A DNA stretch of 64,000 nucleotides. It comes from Mycolicibacter arupensis (lineage in GTDB: Bacteria; Actinomycetota; Actinomycetes; Mycobacteriales; Mycobacteriaceae). A program made the translations under genes and the position numbers. The DNA lies in assembly GCF_002086515.1 (NCBI RefSeq), contig NZ_MVHH01000004.1, positions 62,001 to 126,000 of the forward strand, given 5' to 3'. This document shows, one piece after another, positions 53,107 through 62,532 of the stretch (position 1 is the first letter of the stretch; every line of letters begins with the position of its first letter). The notes below the pieces were generated by a model that worked only from the letters and a program-made list of their open reading frames with translations, was not told the origin of the DNA and did not search any database.

Positions 53107-54309
53107 GTGAACCTCGACCCCAACCAGACGCCGCTGCGCGAAGCCTGTGACACCGGTCTGCTCGCCGGGGTGGTGACGCTGGTGTGGCAGCGCGGCACGG
53201 TGCTGCAGGTCAATGAGATCGGTCACCGCGACGTCGGCGCCGGTCTGCCGATGACGCGCGACACGATCTTCCGGATCGCCTCGATGACCAAACCCGTCAC
53301 CGTCGCCGCCGCGATGACCCTGATCGACCAGGGCCGGCTACGCCTGAGCGACCCGATTTCCCAATGGCTGCCGGAGCTCGCCACGCCGCGGGTGCTGGTC
53401 GACCCCGCCGGTTCACTTGAGGCCACCACCGCGGCGCGACGAGCGCTCACGGTCGAGGACCTGATGACGCACCGCTGCGGCATCGGCTACGCGTTTTCGG
53501 TGCCCGGCCCGATCGCGCGGGAGTATCAGCGGTTGCCGTTCGGGCGCGGACCCGAAGCCTGGCTGACGGCGCTGGCCGCGCTGCCGCTGGTGGACCAGCC
53601 CGGTGAGCGCTTCACCTATGGGCACGGCACCGACGTGCTCGGTGTCCTGCTGTCGCGGATCGAGGGCAAGCCCCTGCCCGAGGTGCTCGAGGACCGAATC
53701 CTGGGCCCGCTCGGGATGACCGACACCGGCTTCTCGGTGACTCCGCAGGCCCGCCGGCGCAGCGCCACCATGTACCGCGTCGATGGAGACACCCTGCGCG
53801 ACGACGCCATGGGGCCGGTGCCGATCACGACACCTGCGTTTCCCAACGCCGGCGGCGGCTTGATGTCCACCGCCGATGACTACCTGGCGTTCGCCCGTAT
53901 GTTGCTGGCCGACGGCATGTTTGACGGCACCCGGATCCTGTCGGCACAGGCGGCGCGGGCGATGCGCACCGATCGGCTCACCGATGAACAGAAGCGCCAC
54001 CCGTTCCTGGGAGCCCCGTTCTGGGTCGGCCGCGGGTTTGGGCTCAACCTGTCGGTGGTGACCGATGCGGCAAGATCCCAGCCGCTGTTCGGGCCCGGTG
54101 GTGACGGCGCATTCGGCTGGCCGGGCGCCTACGGCACCTGGTGGCAGGCCGATCCGTCCGCCGACCTGATCCTGATCTATCTGGTGCAGAACGCCCCGGC
54201 GCTGTCCACCGACATGGCCGCCGCGGTCGCCGGCAACACCGCGATCGCCAAGCTGCGGGTCGCGCAACCGAAGTTCGTCCGCAGGACCTACGCGGCGCTG
54301 GGCCTATAA
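53107..54309 (+). CDS. Serine beta-lactamase-like hydrolase / esterase
   Basis: This 400-residue class C beta-lactamase/DD-peptidase-type protein has the nucleophile motif RIASMTKPVTVAAAM (Ser-x-x-Lys) near residue 60. A Tyr-x-x motif reads RFTYGHGTDVLG near residue 177. The third motif seems to be GAYGTWW near residue 340, where the KTG-type triad is replaced. No signal peptide is seen, which points to an intracellular esterase rather than a penicillinase. The GTG start has no RBS but follows a -10-like hexamer closely. It is divergent from the pyr operon. Confidence 0.88.
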   Translation: MNLDPNQTPLREACDTGLLAGVVTLVWQRGTVLQVNEIGHRDVGAGLPMTRDTIFRIASMTKPVTVAAAMTLIDQGRLRLSDPISQWLPELATPRVLVDPAGSLEATTAARRALTVEDLMTHRCGIGYAFSVPGPIAREYQRLPFGRGPEAWLTALAALPLVDQPGERFTYGHGTDVLGVLLSRIEGKPLPEVLEDRILGPLGMTDTGFSVTPQARRRSATMYRVDGDTLRDDAMGPVPITTPAFPNAGGGLMSTADDYLAFARMLLADGMFDGTRILSAQAARAMRTDRLTDEQKRHPFLGAPFWVGRGFGLNLSVVTDAARSQPLFGPGGDGAFGWPGAYGTWWQADPSADLILIYLVQNAPALSTDMAAAVAGNTAIAKLRVAQPKFVRRTYAALGL

Positions 54310-54368
54310 CGCTTTTAACCGCTGATAACTCGGTCTCGGGTCACGCCCGTTGAGCATCAGAGCGCGCA

Positions 54369-54426
54369 TCGAGTGTGCGGTTTGACAGGCCATTGCGCGA
54401 TTTGGCCAACCACAACGCACACTCGA
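54369..54426. terminator. Long inverted repeat between convergent genes
   Basis: TCGAGTGTGCG (54369-54379) pairs perfectly over 11 bases with CGCACACTCGA (54416-54426). An inner GGCCA/TGGCC stem (54388-54392 with 54403-54407) gives a cross-shaped fold. It lies between the serine-hydrolase gene and the azoreductase gene and probably ends both transcripts. Confidence 0.6.
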
Positions 54427-54446
54427 CACGATGGTGGCCACATGTT

Positions 54447-55079
54447 TCATCCCCCCGCAAGCTCGTGGCCGGCGCGACGGGCCTCCTCCAGGGCGGCGTG
54501 GCGCATCTGCTCGCGCTCCTCGGCGGTCCAGCGCGTGGTCGGTTCGAAGACCAGGGTCTCAACGCTGTAGCCCAGCATGGTGAACACGTACTCCAGATAC
54601 GGACGCTGAAAGTCCTGCAGATCGGGGCGGTCGCCGTCATAAGCGCTGGAACGCGTCAAGATGAGCTGCAGCGGCTTGCCCTGCCCCAACGTCCCGACGT
54701 GCTCGCCGCGCTCATTGAGGGTGAAACTGGCGATCGGTTGCACGATCACGTCGATCCAGGCCTTCAACGCATGCGGCACATGCCAATTCCACATCGGCGA
54801 GGACACCACCAGGCGATCGAAGGCTCGCACCCGCTCGATCTCGGCCAGGATCTGGGACCAGATCTGCTTCTGCTCCGGGGTTTGCCGCTCCCCGTAGAGC
54901 GGGGCGAACTTGGCGAACGCGGCCTCTCGGCCGAAGGTGACCACATCATCGGCCCATACCGAGAAGCGTTCGACCTCGCCGACGACGGCCACCGGAGCGG
55001 CACCGAGAAACTCCTGAGCCAGCGCCGAGGACAACGAGTGTTCCTGCTTGGGGCTGGCCTCCACCCACAGTGTCTTCAT
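54447..55079 (-). CDS. FMN-dependent NADH-azoreductase (flavodoxin-fold)
   Basis: This 210-residue protein of the AzoR/AcpD flavodoxin-like quinone reductase family starts MKTLWVEASPKQEHSLSSALAQEFL, a typical FMN phosphate-binding start. The FMN isoalloxazine site reads VVSSPMWNWHVPHALKAWIDVIVQPIASFTL near residue 95. The ATG at 55079 has GAGGAG five bases upstream; the GTG two codons earlier would overlap that RBS. It follows the acyl-CoA-dehydrogenase-like gene after nine bases. It could supply reduced flavin or quinone redox balance; the pairing is inferred. Confidence 0.88.
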   Translation of the reverse strand: MKTLWVEASPKQEHSLSSALAQEFLGAAPVAVVGEVERFSVWADDVVTFGREAAFAKFAPLYGERQTPEQKQIWSQILAEIERVRAFDRLVVSSPMWNWHVPHALKAWIDVIVQPIASFTLNERGEHVGTLGQGKPLQLILTRSSAYDGDRPDLQDFQRPYLEYVFTMLGYSVETLVFEPTTRWTAEEREQMRHAALEEARRAGHELAGG

Positions 55080-55088
55080 CGCCACTCC

Positions 55089-56249
55089 TCAGATCATCGA
55101 GATCGGTGAGATCTTCACGCCGGCCTCGAGGGCACCGGCCAACTCACGGGCTACGTCGTAGTCGTACACGACATGACCGCAGATCACATCGACATCGCGT
55201 TTGGCGCGCTGAAGCGGGTTGGCCAGGAACTGCGCGCTGGCGCCGGAGGCCTCGAGCAGATCGGCGATGACGGCGCGCGATTCGTGCACGATGTGCGCCG
55301 CCGCCGCCCGGGCATCGGCGCGAACCGGGCGGGGAATCCGCTCACGCGCGTCCACCGCGTCCTGGATTCGTCCGACGGTGTCGCTGAGCAGTCCGTTAAG
55401 GGCCCGCAAACGCACCCGCGCATCTCCCAGGCGAATCTGCGCGGACGGCTGATTCTTCTGCGCCACACCCGAATACGCCATGACGCGCTCGGTCAGACGC
55501 TGGGCGAACAGGTCGGCGACCCGTTCGGCCGAACCAAGCGCGGGCATCGCCGCGCTCAGCGCCAGCGCCGGCACCATCGGCCACCGGTAGGCCGACGCAT
55601 CATGCAGGTGCGCGCCGGGAGCGGTACCGGAATAGATGTCCACGACCCTGACCAGCCGGTGCGCCGGGACGGTCACGTCCTCGATGATCACGTCGTTGGA
55701 TCCCGTGGCCCGCATTCCCGCGGTGTGCCAGACGTCCTCGACGCGGATCTGACTGGCCGGCAACAGCGCCAGCGCCGGGTAGGGGGCATCGTCGGGACCG
55801 CAGAGCGCTCCGACCATGATCCAGTCGGCGTCCATCACCCCGGTAGCCCACGACCACCGTCCGGACAGCCGGATTCCATCACCGTCGGGCACTCCGCGAC
55901 CGGTCGGGGCCAGCGGCGCGGGACACAGCACCGGCCCATCGGCGAACACCTCGTCTTGGGCCTGCTCGCCAAAGAGCGCCAGCATCCAGTTGTGCAGCAT
56001 GTAGAACCCCAAGGTCCACGCGCTGGAGGCGCAGCCATGCGCCATTCGCCGAATCGGATCGAGGATCTCGGGAAACTCGGCCTGCACCCCGCCATAGCGC
56101 GCCGGCAGCAGCAGGCCGGCCAGACCGGACTCACGGAACTCGGTGACGGTGTCCGCGGGCAGGCGGCGCAGCTCTTCGGCTTCTGCCGCGCGTTGCGCAA
56201 GCCGGGAGGTGAATTCGTCGGTGATCGCGGCTGCGGTGATGGTCTCCAT
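55089..56249 (-). CDS. Acyl-CoA-dehydrogenase-fold flavin monooxygenase
   Basis: This 386-residue protein has the acyl-CoA dehydrogenase fold: an N-terminal helical domain with LPADTVTEFRESGLAGLLLPARYGG, a central beta domain (GIRLSGRWSWATGVMDADWIMVGALC), and a C-terminal helical bundle. The catalytic Glu of true dehydrogenases is not evident. The sequence is closer to the HsaA/DszC-type group that hydroxylates or desulfurises using reduced flavin. The neighbouring azoreductase-like gene could provide flavin. A palindrome lies 13-30 bases before its ATG. Confidence 0.82.
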   Translation of the reverse strand: METITAAAITDEFTSRLAQRAAEAEELRRLPADTVTEFRESGLAGLLLPARYGGVQAEFPEILDPIRRMAHGCASSAWTLGFYMLHNWMLALFGEQAQDEVFADGPVLCPAPLAPTGRGVPDGDGIRLSGRWSWATGVMDADWIMVGALCGPDDAPYPALALLPASQIRVEDVWHTAGMRATGSNDVIIEDVTVPAHRLVRVVDIYSGTAPGAHLHDASAYRWPMVPALALSAAMPALGSAERVADLFAQRLTERVMAYSGVAQKNQPSAQIRLGDARVRLRALNGLLSDTVGRIQDAVDARERIPRPVRADARAAAAHIVHESRAVIADLLEASGASAQFLANPLQRAKRDVDVICGHVVYDYDVARELAGALEAGVKISPISMI

Positions 56250-56261
56250 GCGCGGACGCTA

Positions 56262-56279
56262 CCATACCTTTTAGTATGG
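56262..56279. promoter_or_regulatory. TetR-type operator before the flavin monooxygenase gene
   Basis: CCATAC (56262-56267) and GTATGG (56274-56279) are a perfect six-base inverted repeat around CTTTTA. It lies between the TetR stop and the start of the flavin monooxygenase gene, in an AT-rich island (33-base gap) that would suit a promoter under TetR control. Confidence 0.65.
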
Positions 56280-56282
56280 AGG

Positions 56283-56861
56283 TCAGTGTCGCAGCATGAC
56301 GTCGAGGAATTGTTCACGCCAGCCCGCCGCGCGTGAACTCGACCGCACACCGGCCAGATGCAGAACTCCGATACCGGCGGCAAACGTGGCGTTGGCACGC
56401 ATGTCGGCCTCCTCCTTATCGAAACCGTCGTCGACAAACGCCTGCCGGACCGCGGCGAGCACCCGCTGATCCGAACTGCGCACCGCCGCGGCGACGGCAT
56501 CCTCCGAGCGGGCCCATTCGCGCATCGCGCGTTCGAGCATCCAGTGGGAGGGCCCTACCAAAGCGGTCATCATGTGCGACAACCGTTCACGCGGCGGCAA
56601 GCCAGAGAGCGCGTCGAAGTCGCCACGATCGGCGTCGCGGACGGCCGCCCAGGTGTCGACCAAGGCGCTGCGGTAGGCCTTCATGTCGGTGAAATGCCAG
56701 TAGAAGCTGCCCTTGGTGACCCCGAGCCGCTTGCAGAGCCGGTCGATGGTCAGCGCCTTGAGCCCGTCCGCGGCCAGAATCCGAAAGCCCGCCTGCACCC
56801 AGTCCTGAACCGACAACCGGGAATTGCCCCCCGAACTACCTGCGGAGTCAGACCTGGCCAT
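56283..56861 (-). CDS. TetR-family regulator
   Basis: This 192-residue regulator has the TetR DNA-binding domain near residues 16-62: SVQDWVQAGFRILAADGLKALTIDRLCKRLGVTKGSFYWHFTDMKAYRSALVD. The C-terminal ligand domain is uncharacterised. It precedes the flavin monooxygenase/azoreductase pair on the same strand with the operator-like palindrome between, so it likely controls them. Its ATG is only six bases after the stop of the large flavoprotein gene, so read-through from that operon is possible. Confidence 0.9.
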   Translation of the reverse strand: MARSDSAGSSGGNSRLSVQDWVQAGFRILAADGLKALTIDRLCKRLGVTKGSFYWHFTDMKAYRSALVDTWAAVRDADRGDFDALSGLPPRERLSHMMTALVGPSHWMLERAMREWARSEDAVAAAVRSSDQRVLAAVRQAFVDDGFDKEEADMRANATFAAGIGVLHLAGVRSSSRAAGWREQFLDVMLRH

Positions 56862-56867
56862 GACCAG

Positions 56868-59577
56868 TCAGCGTAGTGAACCGGGTTCTTCCTGCAAGGC
56901 CCGACGCGCATACGCGCGAACGTCGGCATCGTTGTCCTTGAGCGCGAACCCCAACGCATCGCGGGCCGCGACATCGGATCCGGCCCAGCGAGTCAGCCCC
57001 AGCACGGCGGCTTTGCGCACGTCAAGATGCGGGTCCTCCAGTGCCACAGTCAGCAATGGCACAGCCGCGTCGGCTGGCCCGCCGACCAGGGCACGGGCCG
57101 CGCCAACCCGAACCTGCCACGCCGACTCGCGCAATGCCGGTGACACCACGGCGAGGTCCTGAGGCCCGCAGCCGATCTCGCCGAGCGCGGCCAGCGCCGC
57201 GGCTCGCACCAGTGGGTCCGGATCTCCGATCAGGACTCGCACCGTATCGGCACCGGCCCGCAACGTCGACAAGGCATTGGCCGCGGCGACGCGCACTTCC
57301 CGATTGCCGTCGGCTGCGGCGATTGCCACCGTCGCTGCGTCGTCGACTGAGACCAGTGCGCGCACTGCTTCGATGCGCACCCGATGGTCGGAGTCGGCCA
57401 GTGCGGCCCGGTAGTCCGCCGAGTCTCCGACACGCCGGCTGGACAACAGGTACACCACGCAGGCCCGCACCACCGGATCCGGCGAGTTCAACTGTGTACC
57501 GGCCAACTCCGGATCCCCGACCACTTCGACCAGCTCACGCGCACCGTCGGCAGCGGTCCGGCGTACCGAGGAGTCAGAATCGGCGAGCGCGCCGAACAGC
57601 GCGGCGGCATAGCCGTCCGGAGTGTGCTCGCTCAACGCGGCGACCGCGGTACGGCGCACCGCCGGATCGGGATCACCGAGGTATCCGGCCAAATCAGCCA
57701 ACGTCGGCTCCTCCAGCGCGACGACCGCCGCGATCCGGGGTGACGGCGGGTGCACCGCGGCCGGAGCCGCAACCCGCGACCTCGCGGTCGCCGGAGCCGA
57801 ACCGCCCAGCAGCGGGGGCTGCGGCACCGCATGCACGGACTGGTCGGTCGGCGGCAACCCGTCCAGTTCCGGCACGGCCACGAAGTAGGGGGCGACCGGT
57901 CGCTTGAGGAATTCCATTGCACCGTCGGCACGTTTGCGCACGTTGAGGTGGTAGCCCCACTGCGCGTCGTCACGACCGGGCAGGTCGGCGCGGTCGTGGT
58001 ACAGACCCCAGCGGGATTCGGTACGAGTCAACGATGACCGGGCGGCCAACTCCGCGCAATCACGAATGAACGACACCTCGACGGCGCGCATCAGCTCGTG
58101 CGGGCTGCGGGCGCCCATCTCGGCGATCTCACCGCGCATCCGCTCAAAGGTCTGCACCGCCAGCGACAGTTTGGCAGCCGACTTCGGCGGCGCCACATAG
58201 TCGTTGACGAACCGGCGCAGCTTGTACTCCACCTGCGGCTGCGGAGGACCGTCAGGATGGCGCAACGGGCGATAGATCAGCTCGTGAGCCTCGGCGAGCT
58301 GGTCGGCCGGCAGCTCCGCCGGCGCCGTGACCTCATTCAGCGTTGCTGCCGCATCCGCGCCGGCGAGGTCGCCGAACACGAAGGCGCCGATCATGTAGTT
58401 GTGCGGCACACAGGCCAGGTCGCCGGCGGCGTACAGGCCGGCAACCGTGGTGCGGGCATTCTCGTCGACCCACACTCCCGAGGCGGAATGCCCCGAGCAC
58501 AAACCGATCTCGGAAATGTGCATCTCGATGTCGTGAGTGCGGTAGTCGTGACCGCGGTTAGCGTGAAAGGTTCCCCGGGTGGGCCGCTCGGTGGTGTGCA
58601 GGATGTTCTCCAGCGCCGAGAGCGTCTCGTCGGGCAGGTGCGACACCTTGAGATAGATCGGCCCGCGCGCGGAGTCGATCTCCGACTTGACCTCGGCCAT
58701 CATCTGACCGGACCAGTAGTCGGAGTCGACGAATCGCTCCCCCAGCGAATTCACCTGATAACCGCCGAACGGGTTGGCCACATACGCGCAGGCTGGTCCG
58801 TTGTAATCCTTGATCAGCGGGTTCACCTGGAAGCACTCGATGCCGGACAGCTCGGCGCCGGCATGGTAGGCCATCGAGTAGCCGTCGCCGGCGTTAGTCG
58901 GGTTCTCGTAGGTGCCATACAGGTAGCCCGACGCGGGCAGCCCGAGGCGACCGCACGGCCCGGTGGCCAGGATTACCGCCTTGGCGCCGACGGCCACGAA
59001 TTCGCCGGTGCGGGTGTGCAATGCGGCGGCCCCCACCGCCCGGCCGTCGCGAGTGAGCACCCGCACCGGCATCAGCCGATTCTCGATGCGGATCTTCTCC
59101 CGCATCGAGCGTTGCCGCAGCACCCGGTAGAGCGCCTTCTTGACGTCCTTGCCCTCGGGCATCGGCAGCACGTAGGAGCCGGAACGGTGCACCCGACGTA
59201 CCGCGTACTCACCATGTTCGTCCTTCTCGAACTTCACCCCATAGCGTTCCAGCCGCTGAACCATCGCGAAGCCGCGGGTGGCGGTCTGATAGATGTTGCG
59301 CTGGTTGACGATTCCGTCGTTGGCGCGGGTGATCTCGGCGACGTAGTCCTCGGGCTCGGCCTTGCCGGGGATCACGGCGTTGTTGACGCCGTCCATGCCC
59401 ATCGCCAGCGCCCCGGAGTGGCGCACGTGGGCCTTTTCCAGCAGCAGCACCTGCGCGCCGTGCTCGGCGGCGGTGAGCGCGGCCATAGTGCCGGCGGTGC
59501 CCGCCGATCACCAGCACGTCGCAGTCCAGCCGCTGCGGTGTGGCGGCATCCGGGATCTGCAGGGGCGCCAACGTCAT
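56868..59577 (-). CDS. Fumarate reductase/AprA-like flavoprotein fused to HEAT repeats, frameshifted
   Basis: The N-terminal part (about 585 residues) is a fumarate-reductase/succinate-dehydrogenase-type flavoprotein with AprA-like traits. Features include GALAMGMDGVNNAV, EDYVAEITRANDGIVNQRNIYQ, VILATGPCGRLGLPASGY and, near the FAD C-terminus, VAGLYAAGDLACVPHNYMIG. The last 285 residues (from about 57725 down) are nine HEAT-like repeats, each with a D-x-x-V-R core. The true start is the ATG at 59577 (MTLAPLQIPDAATPQRLDCD), which overlaps the ABC-ATPase stop. The reading frame breaks near 59500-59505 in VIGG|GTAGT: two bases seem missing from a GGC/GGG run. Downstream of that point the frame is open to the stop, so the shift is recent or a sequencing error. 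Confidence 0.8.
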
Positions 59578-60305
59578 GAGTGCTCCAATGCGGTGAGGAT
59601 GGCGGCGCGCAGTCCGGGTTCGGCTCGGCCACTGCGTGGTTCAGGGACGTCGACCAGGGCCCGCAGTGGCTCTCCGGCACGCCCGAGCACCGCGACCCGG
59701 TCACCGAGTGCCAGTGCCTCGTCGACGTCGTGGGTGACGAACACGATCGTGGTCGGGTGGGATCGCCAGGTGTCGATCAGCAGCGCCTGCATGGCGGCGC
59801 GGGTGGCGCTGTCCAGCGCCCCGAACGGTTCGTCCATCATCACCGCACGAGGTGCGCCGGCCAGGCCGCGGGCCAGCTGAACCCGTTGCCGCATCCCCCC
59901 GGAGAGGCTCTTCGGCAGATAGTCGCCGAAGCCGGTCAGCCCGAGCTCAGCGATCCACCGGTCGGCTTCGGCGCGCCGCCCGGTGCGCGGTACACCGCGC
60001 AGTCGCAGCGCCAGCTCGATGTTGGAGCGGACCGAACGCCACGGCAGCAGCGCGTTGTCCTGAAACACCACGCCGCGGTCCCGCGAGGTGGTCCTCACCT
60101 CGGCGCCGTCGGCCAGCACTTGCCCCTGATCAGGGAGCAGTAACCCGGCCAGGGCGCGCAGCACTGTCGACTTGCCGCAGCCGGATGGGCCGGTCAACAC
60201 CAGGATCTCGCCGGGACGCACCGCCAGGCTCAGCTCGTCGATAACCGGAGAGTCGGTGTAGGACAGCCGGACCCGGTCCAGTGTCAAACTCATGCCGACC
60301 GTCAT
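59574..60305 (-). CDS. ABC transporter ATPase, nitrate/sulfonate/taurine type
   Basis: This 243-residue importer ATPase has Walker A LTGPSGCGKSTVLRALAG near residue 41, the signature LSGGMRQRVQLARGLAG, Walker B AVMMDEPFGALDSATR, and the switch His in VFVTHDVDEALALG. Sequence and size fit SsuB/TauB/NrtD-type ATPases. The ATG at 60305 overlaps the permease stop as ATGA; the frame upstream is open but lies inside the permease gene. Its stop overlaps the flavoprotein start. Confidence 0.95.
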   Translation of the reverse strand: MTVGMSLTLDRVRLSYTDSPVIDELSLAVRPGEILVLTGPSGCGKSTVLRALAGLLLPDQGQVLADGAEVRTTSRDRGVVFQDNALLPWRSVRSNIELALRLRGVPRTGRRAEADRWIAELGLTGFGDYLPKSLSGGMRQRVQLARGLAGAPRAVMMDEPFGALDSATRAAMQALLIDTWRSHPTTIVFVTHDVDEALALGDRVAVLGRAGEPLRALVDVPEPRSGRAEPGLRAAILTALEHS

Positions 60306-61150
60306 CGCCCGTTCTCCGCACTGCGCGGCAGCCAGCGGGTCAGCCGCCGCCCGACCGTCTCCACCGCAGCCGAGGTGGCGAACCCCAGTACGCCGATGGT
60401 GATGATGCCGACGAACACGTCCGGGTAGGCCAGCACGGTGTAGGCCTGCCAGGTGCGATAGCCGATGCCGAGGCGCCCGGAGATCATCTCCGCGGAGATC
60501 ACGCATATCCACGACACACCCATGCCGACCGATAGGCCGCCGAAGACCCCGGGAAGGATGCCCGGAATCACCACCTGGCTCAACACATCCCAGCGTCCGC
60601 CGCCCAGGGTGCGGACCGAGTCCTCCCACAGTGTGGGCAGTGCGCGCACCGCGTGCCGGGTGCTGACCAGGATCGGGAAAAAGGCGGCCAGGAACGTGAT
60701 GAACACGATGCCCTGTTCGCTGGCCGGAAAGAGCAGGATCGCGACCGGAACCAGCGCGATGGCCGGGATGGGCCGGATCAGTTCGGTGAGCGGGCCTACG
60801 ACGTCGGCGGCCACCCGCGATCTGCCCAGCAGGATTCCGGTGGCGACCCCGACCGTCGCGGCCAGACCGAAGCCGGTGAGGATCCGGATCAGTGACTGGG
60901 CCAGATCCAGCCAGTAAGCCTCGGTGCCCAACCGGCGCACCAACGTGGTGAAGACCTCATCGACGGTCGGCAGGGTGTCGAACCGCAGCCACCACCGCAC
61001 GTCGGCGACGGTCAGCGCCTGCCACAGCCCTAGTGCGGCCGCTACCGAGGCCAGCCGCAGCAGCCAGGACCACCTTAGGGTCCGGGCCCGGCGCGGTATG
61101 GCGCCGACCGGAGCAGACGCCGCCGGGGCGCCGGCGAGGACCGCCGTCAC
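60302..61150 (-). CDS. ABC transporter permease, nitrate/sulfonate/taurine type
   Basis: This 282-residue inner-membrane permease has six predicted helices and the EAA coupling loop in the form DSVRTLGGGRWDVLSQVVIPGILPGVFGGL near residue 180. RPIPAIALVPVAILLF is typical of SsuC/TauC. The ATG overlaps the stop of the binding-protein gene, and its own stop overlaps the ATPase start. Substrate class is inferred from family. Confidence 0.94.
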   Translation of the reverse strand: MTAVLAGAPAASAPVGAIPRRARTLRWSWLLRLASVAAALGLWQALTVADVRWWLRFDTLPTVDEVFTTLVRRLGTEAYWLDLAQSLIRILTGFGLAATVGVATGILLGRSRVAADVVGPLTELIRPIPAIALVPVAILLFPASEQGIVFITFLAAFFPILVSTRHAVRALPTLWEDSVRTLGGGRWDVLSQVVIPGILPGVFGGLSVGMGVSWICVISAEMISGRLGIGYRTWQAYTVLAYPDVFVGIITIGVLGFATSAAVETVGRRLTRWLPRSAENGR

Positions 61151-62508
61151 GCCGCACCCGCCAGGGCCTGCCGGTAGTCCAGCACGACGCCACCCGGATG
61201 CGCGGCGACATAGCGCTGCGCCCCGGCGGTCGTGTCGAAGGGTAGGTAGTGCGTACCGTCACGGACCCACACCGATTTGTCGGCGAACCACCGAGTCCCC
61301 AGTTCGGCGTCATTGACATAGGCGGCCCGCAGGTGATCGCCGCGGGCGGTCGCGGCCCGCACGGCATCCAACAGCGCGTCGGAATCCGGCACCATAACGG
61401 TGGTTTCGGATCCGTCCAGCCAGATCTCGCCGCCGACCGTGGTGGGTTTGTCGATCTGATCGACCGCCTTGTCGTAGTCCAGCTTTCGCGCATCGAACGC
61501 GGCGCGCAGCGGCTTGTCGTCGACGAATTCGTCCACGTCGAAGTCGTCCAGCTCGGCGAAGTCGCCGATCGACTTGAGGTAGGGCACGTCGTTGTTCAAG
61601 GCGGCGACCAGCTGCGGTTTGAGAGTCGCATCGAACGAGGTGCCGCCCGGCCCGTTATAGAGGTAGACGACCTCTTGCGGCAGCCCGCTGCCCTCGGCGA
61701 CGATACGGGCCGCCTCCAACGGTTTATGTTTGAGGAAGTCGGTGGCGTCCAGCTGGGCTTGCAGGAATGCGTCGAGCACTTCCGGGTGGGCGTGCGCATA
61801 GCGTCGGCGCACCACCACCCCGTGCAGGGTCGGGTAATTGAGTTCGGCGCCGTCATAGAGCAGCCGTGCCCGATCCTGATACACCAACAATCCGGGCCAG
61901 GCCACGAACTGCGACAGGCCTTGGACCTGACCGGATTCCAGCGCTGAGGCGCCCACCTGAGGCTGCTGGTTGAGTACCTCGACGCCCGCTCCGGCGCTGG
62001 CCAGTGCGCGCAGCAGGGTGCCGTGGCCGGCCGAGCCCACGCTGGCCGACACCTTAGTGCCGGCCAGGTCGGCCAGCGTGTCTGCGTGGGAGTCGGGCGA
62101 CACCACCACCATGTTCAGGGCGCCGGCGGGGTGGTAACCGGTTACCGAAACGAGCGCCGTGCGGGCCTGCTCGTTGGCCCGGGTTCGGACGCCGTTGACC
62201 AGCATGGGGTAATCCCCCATCGAGCCGATGTCGATCTTCTCGGCGAGCATCTGCGCGGTGATCGGCGCCCCGGTGTCGTAGTCCTGCCAGTCGACTCGGT
62301 AGCGAGTTCCGGTCCGGTTGGTGATGTCGGCGAGCCGGTGCTCCAAGTAGCCGCGGGCCCGCAGCAGTGTGCCGGCGGTCGCGGTGTTGATGGTCTTGGA
62401 CTGATAACCCACCACCACGTCGACGGAATTACCCGCGCTCGTGGAATCCAGCGAGCATCCGGCCAGGACGAGAACGCCGGTGGTCAGCAGAATGAGGGAT
62501 CTCTTCAT
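61147..62508 (-). CDS. Lipoprotein substrate-binding protein with extra C-terminal domain
   Basis: This 453-residue protein has a lipoprotein signal (MKRSLILLTTGVLVLAGC, lipid Cys18). A NrtA/SsuA-type binding domain follows, with VVVGYQSKTINTATAGTLLRARGYLE, IDIGSMGDYPMLVNG, and LAGTKVSASVGSAGHGTLL. It is about 120 residues longer than SsuA. The extra C-terminal part contains AAYVNDAELGTRWFADKSVWVRDG, resembling the NosL/copper-lipoprotein fold; that is a low-confidence impression. It overlaps the permease gene and starts 24 bases after the ferredoxin stop. Confidence 0.88.
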   Translation of the reverse strand: MKRSLILLTTGVLVLAGCSLDSTSAGNSVDVVVGYQSKTINTATAGTLLRARGYLEHRLADITNRTGTRYRVDWQDYDTGAPITAQMLAEKIDIGSMGDYPMLVNGVRTRANEQARTALVSVTGYHPAGALNMVVVSPDSHADTLADLAGTKVSASVGSAGHGTLLRALASAGAGVEVLNQQPQVGASALESGQVQGLSQFVAWPGLLVYQDRARLLYDGAELNYPTLHGVVVRRRYAHAHPEVLDAFLQAQLDATDFLKHKPLEAARIVAEGSGLPQEVVYLYNGPGGTSFDATLKPQLVAALNNDVPYLKSIGDFAELDDFDVDEFVDDKPLRAAFDARKLDYDKAVDQIDKPTTVGGEIWLDGSETTVMVPDSDALLDAVRAATARGDHLRAAYVNDAELGTRWFADKSVWVRDGTHYLPFDTTAGAQRYVAAHPGGVVLDYRQALAGAA

Positions 62509-62532
62509 GAAACACCTTGATGGTCAATGTAT

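Noticed and set aside
53107..54309. Secreted penicillinase annotation for the serine hydrolase
   Set aside because: It has no signal peptide and no KTG-type third motif; an intracellular esterase or peptidase-like role fits better.
58098..59579. 493-codon plus-strand frame opposite the HEAT-flavoprotein
   Set aside because: It is antisense to the operon gene, with no RBS or domain.
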